In this document: positions 6,496 to 6,621 of the stretch, in pieces
Layout: each line of letters begins with the position of its first letter
How positions within the stretch are numbered: the first letter of the stretch is position 1
DNA from: Myxococcales bacterium
Lineage (GTDB): Bacteria > Myxococcota > Polyangia > Fen-1088
NCBI GenBank assembly: GCA_003153875.1
Contig: PMBY01000262.1
Location: 1 to 6,621 of the forward strand
DNA length: 6,621 nt
Direction: 5' to 3'
Program-made: the position numbers and the translations under genes
Notes under the pieces: model-generated
Database searches by the model: none
What the model saw: the letters and a program-made list of their open reading frames with translations, nothing else
Told to the model about the DNA's origin: nothing

Positions 6496-6621
6496 TCGGC
6501 GCTCTGATATGGAACCCTGAAAGGGTTCGCTCCGCCCTTCGGCTCCCCACCCGCCACCGCCTCCCCGCTCGCTTCGCTCGGCCTCGCCATGCCCTCCCAC
6601 GATGGTGCGCCGCCGGCGACG
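6496..6621. other. Non-coding 3' flank with GC-rich repeat-like sequence
   Basis: No gene is supported in the last 126 bases. The first part holds the hairpin listed separately. From about 6527 the sequence is a low-complexity mix of CTCC, CGCC and CGCTCG words, including a partial tandem GCTCGCTTC/GCTCG at 6567-6580. All minus-strand frames stay open through here because of base composition, so open frames mean little. ATG codons at 6589 and 6603 have no Shine-Dalgarno and too little sequence to judge. Confidence 0.5.
6512..6528 (+). terminator. Hairpin after the C25 gene, possible terminator
   Basis: GAACCCT (6512-6518) and AGGGTTC (6522-6528) are exact reverse complements with a GAA loop, starting 17 bases after the stop codon. 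A perfect 7-bp stem right behind a gene fits transcript termination or 3'-end protection. There is no T-run after it on the plus strand, so an intrinsic terminator of the classical type is not assured. Confidence 0.45.

Noticed and set aside
6166..6600. Minus-strand open frame of 144 codons crossing the right intergenic flank
   Set aside because: It mostly lies opposite the C25 tail. Its start reads the repeat-like flank as a Gly, Glu, Arg and Ser string, so it is likely a composition artefact.

Overview
The window is GC-rich and looks like chromosomal sequence from a myxobacterium (phylum Myxococcota, probably class Polyangia). This is inferred from the kinds of protein it encodes: secreted lipoproteins with Gly-rich linkers, a cysteine-rich CDDGNxC repeat block typical of these bacteria, and a MYXO-CTERM-like sorting tail. 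No rRNA, tRNA, CRISPR array, transposase or integrase is visible.

Layout from left to right. (1) Positions 1-801, minus strand: the first 267 codons of a DUF763-family protein that runs off the left edge. It is very well conserved but has no assigned function. (2) Positions 802-1072: a non-coding gap with two strong dyad symmetries (831-847 and 896-916), placed where regulatory sites of the DUF763 gene would lie. (3) Positions 1073-2233, minus strand: a 386-residue lipoprotein with a Gly-rich linker and a globular domain resembling the class I glutamine amidotransferase/ThuA fold. (4) Positions 2234-2532: the gap between the divergent genes. On the minus strand it holds an orphan MYXO-CTERM-like tail in a 95-codon reading frame whose TGA overlaps the lipoprotein GTG start by four bases. 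(5) Positions 2533-6495, plus strand: the dominant gene, a 1320-residue multidomain lipoprotein. Its order is lipoprotein signal, beta-repeat domain, 38-cysteine repeat block, a segment resembling cell-wall-binding repeat 2, a gingipain-like C25 cysteine peptidase domain with an apparent His1024/Cys1056 dyad, and an unassigned beta-rich tail. (6) Positions 6496-6621: a perfect hairpin after the stop and a GC-rich, repeat-like stretch with no convincing gene.

How the genes relate: the two complete genes are divergent and both predict lipid-anchored envelope proteins, one a probable protease and one a possible ligand-binding or degenerate-enzyme protein. A shared envelope or predation role is conceivable but is only inferred from their position. 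The DUF763 gene is on the same strand as the small lipoprotein but 271 bases away with dyads between them, so it is more likely a separate unit.
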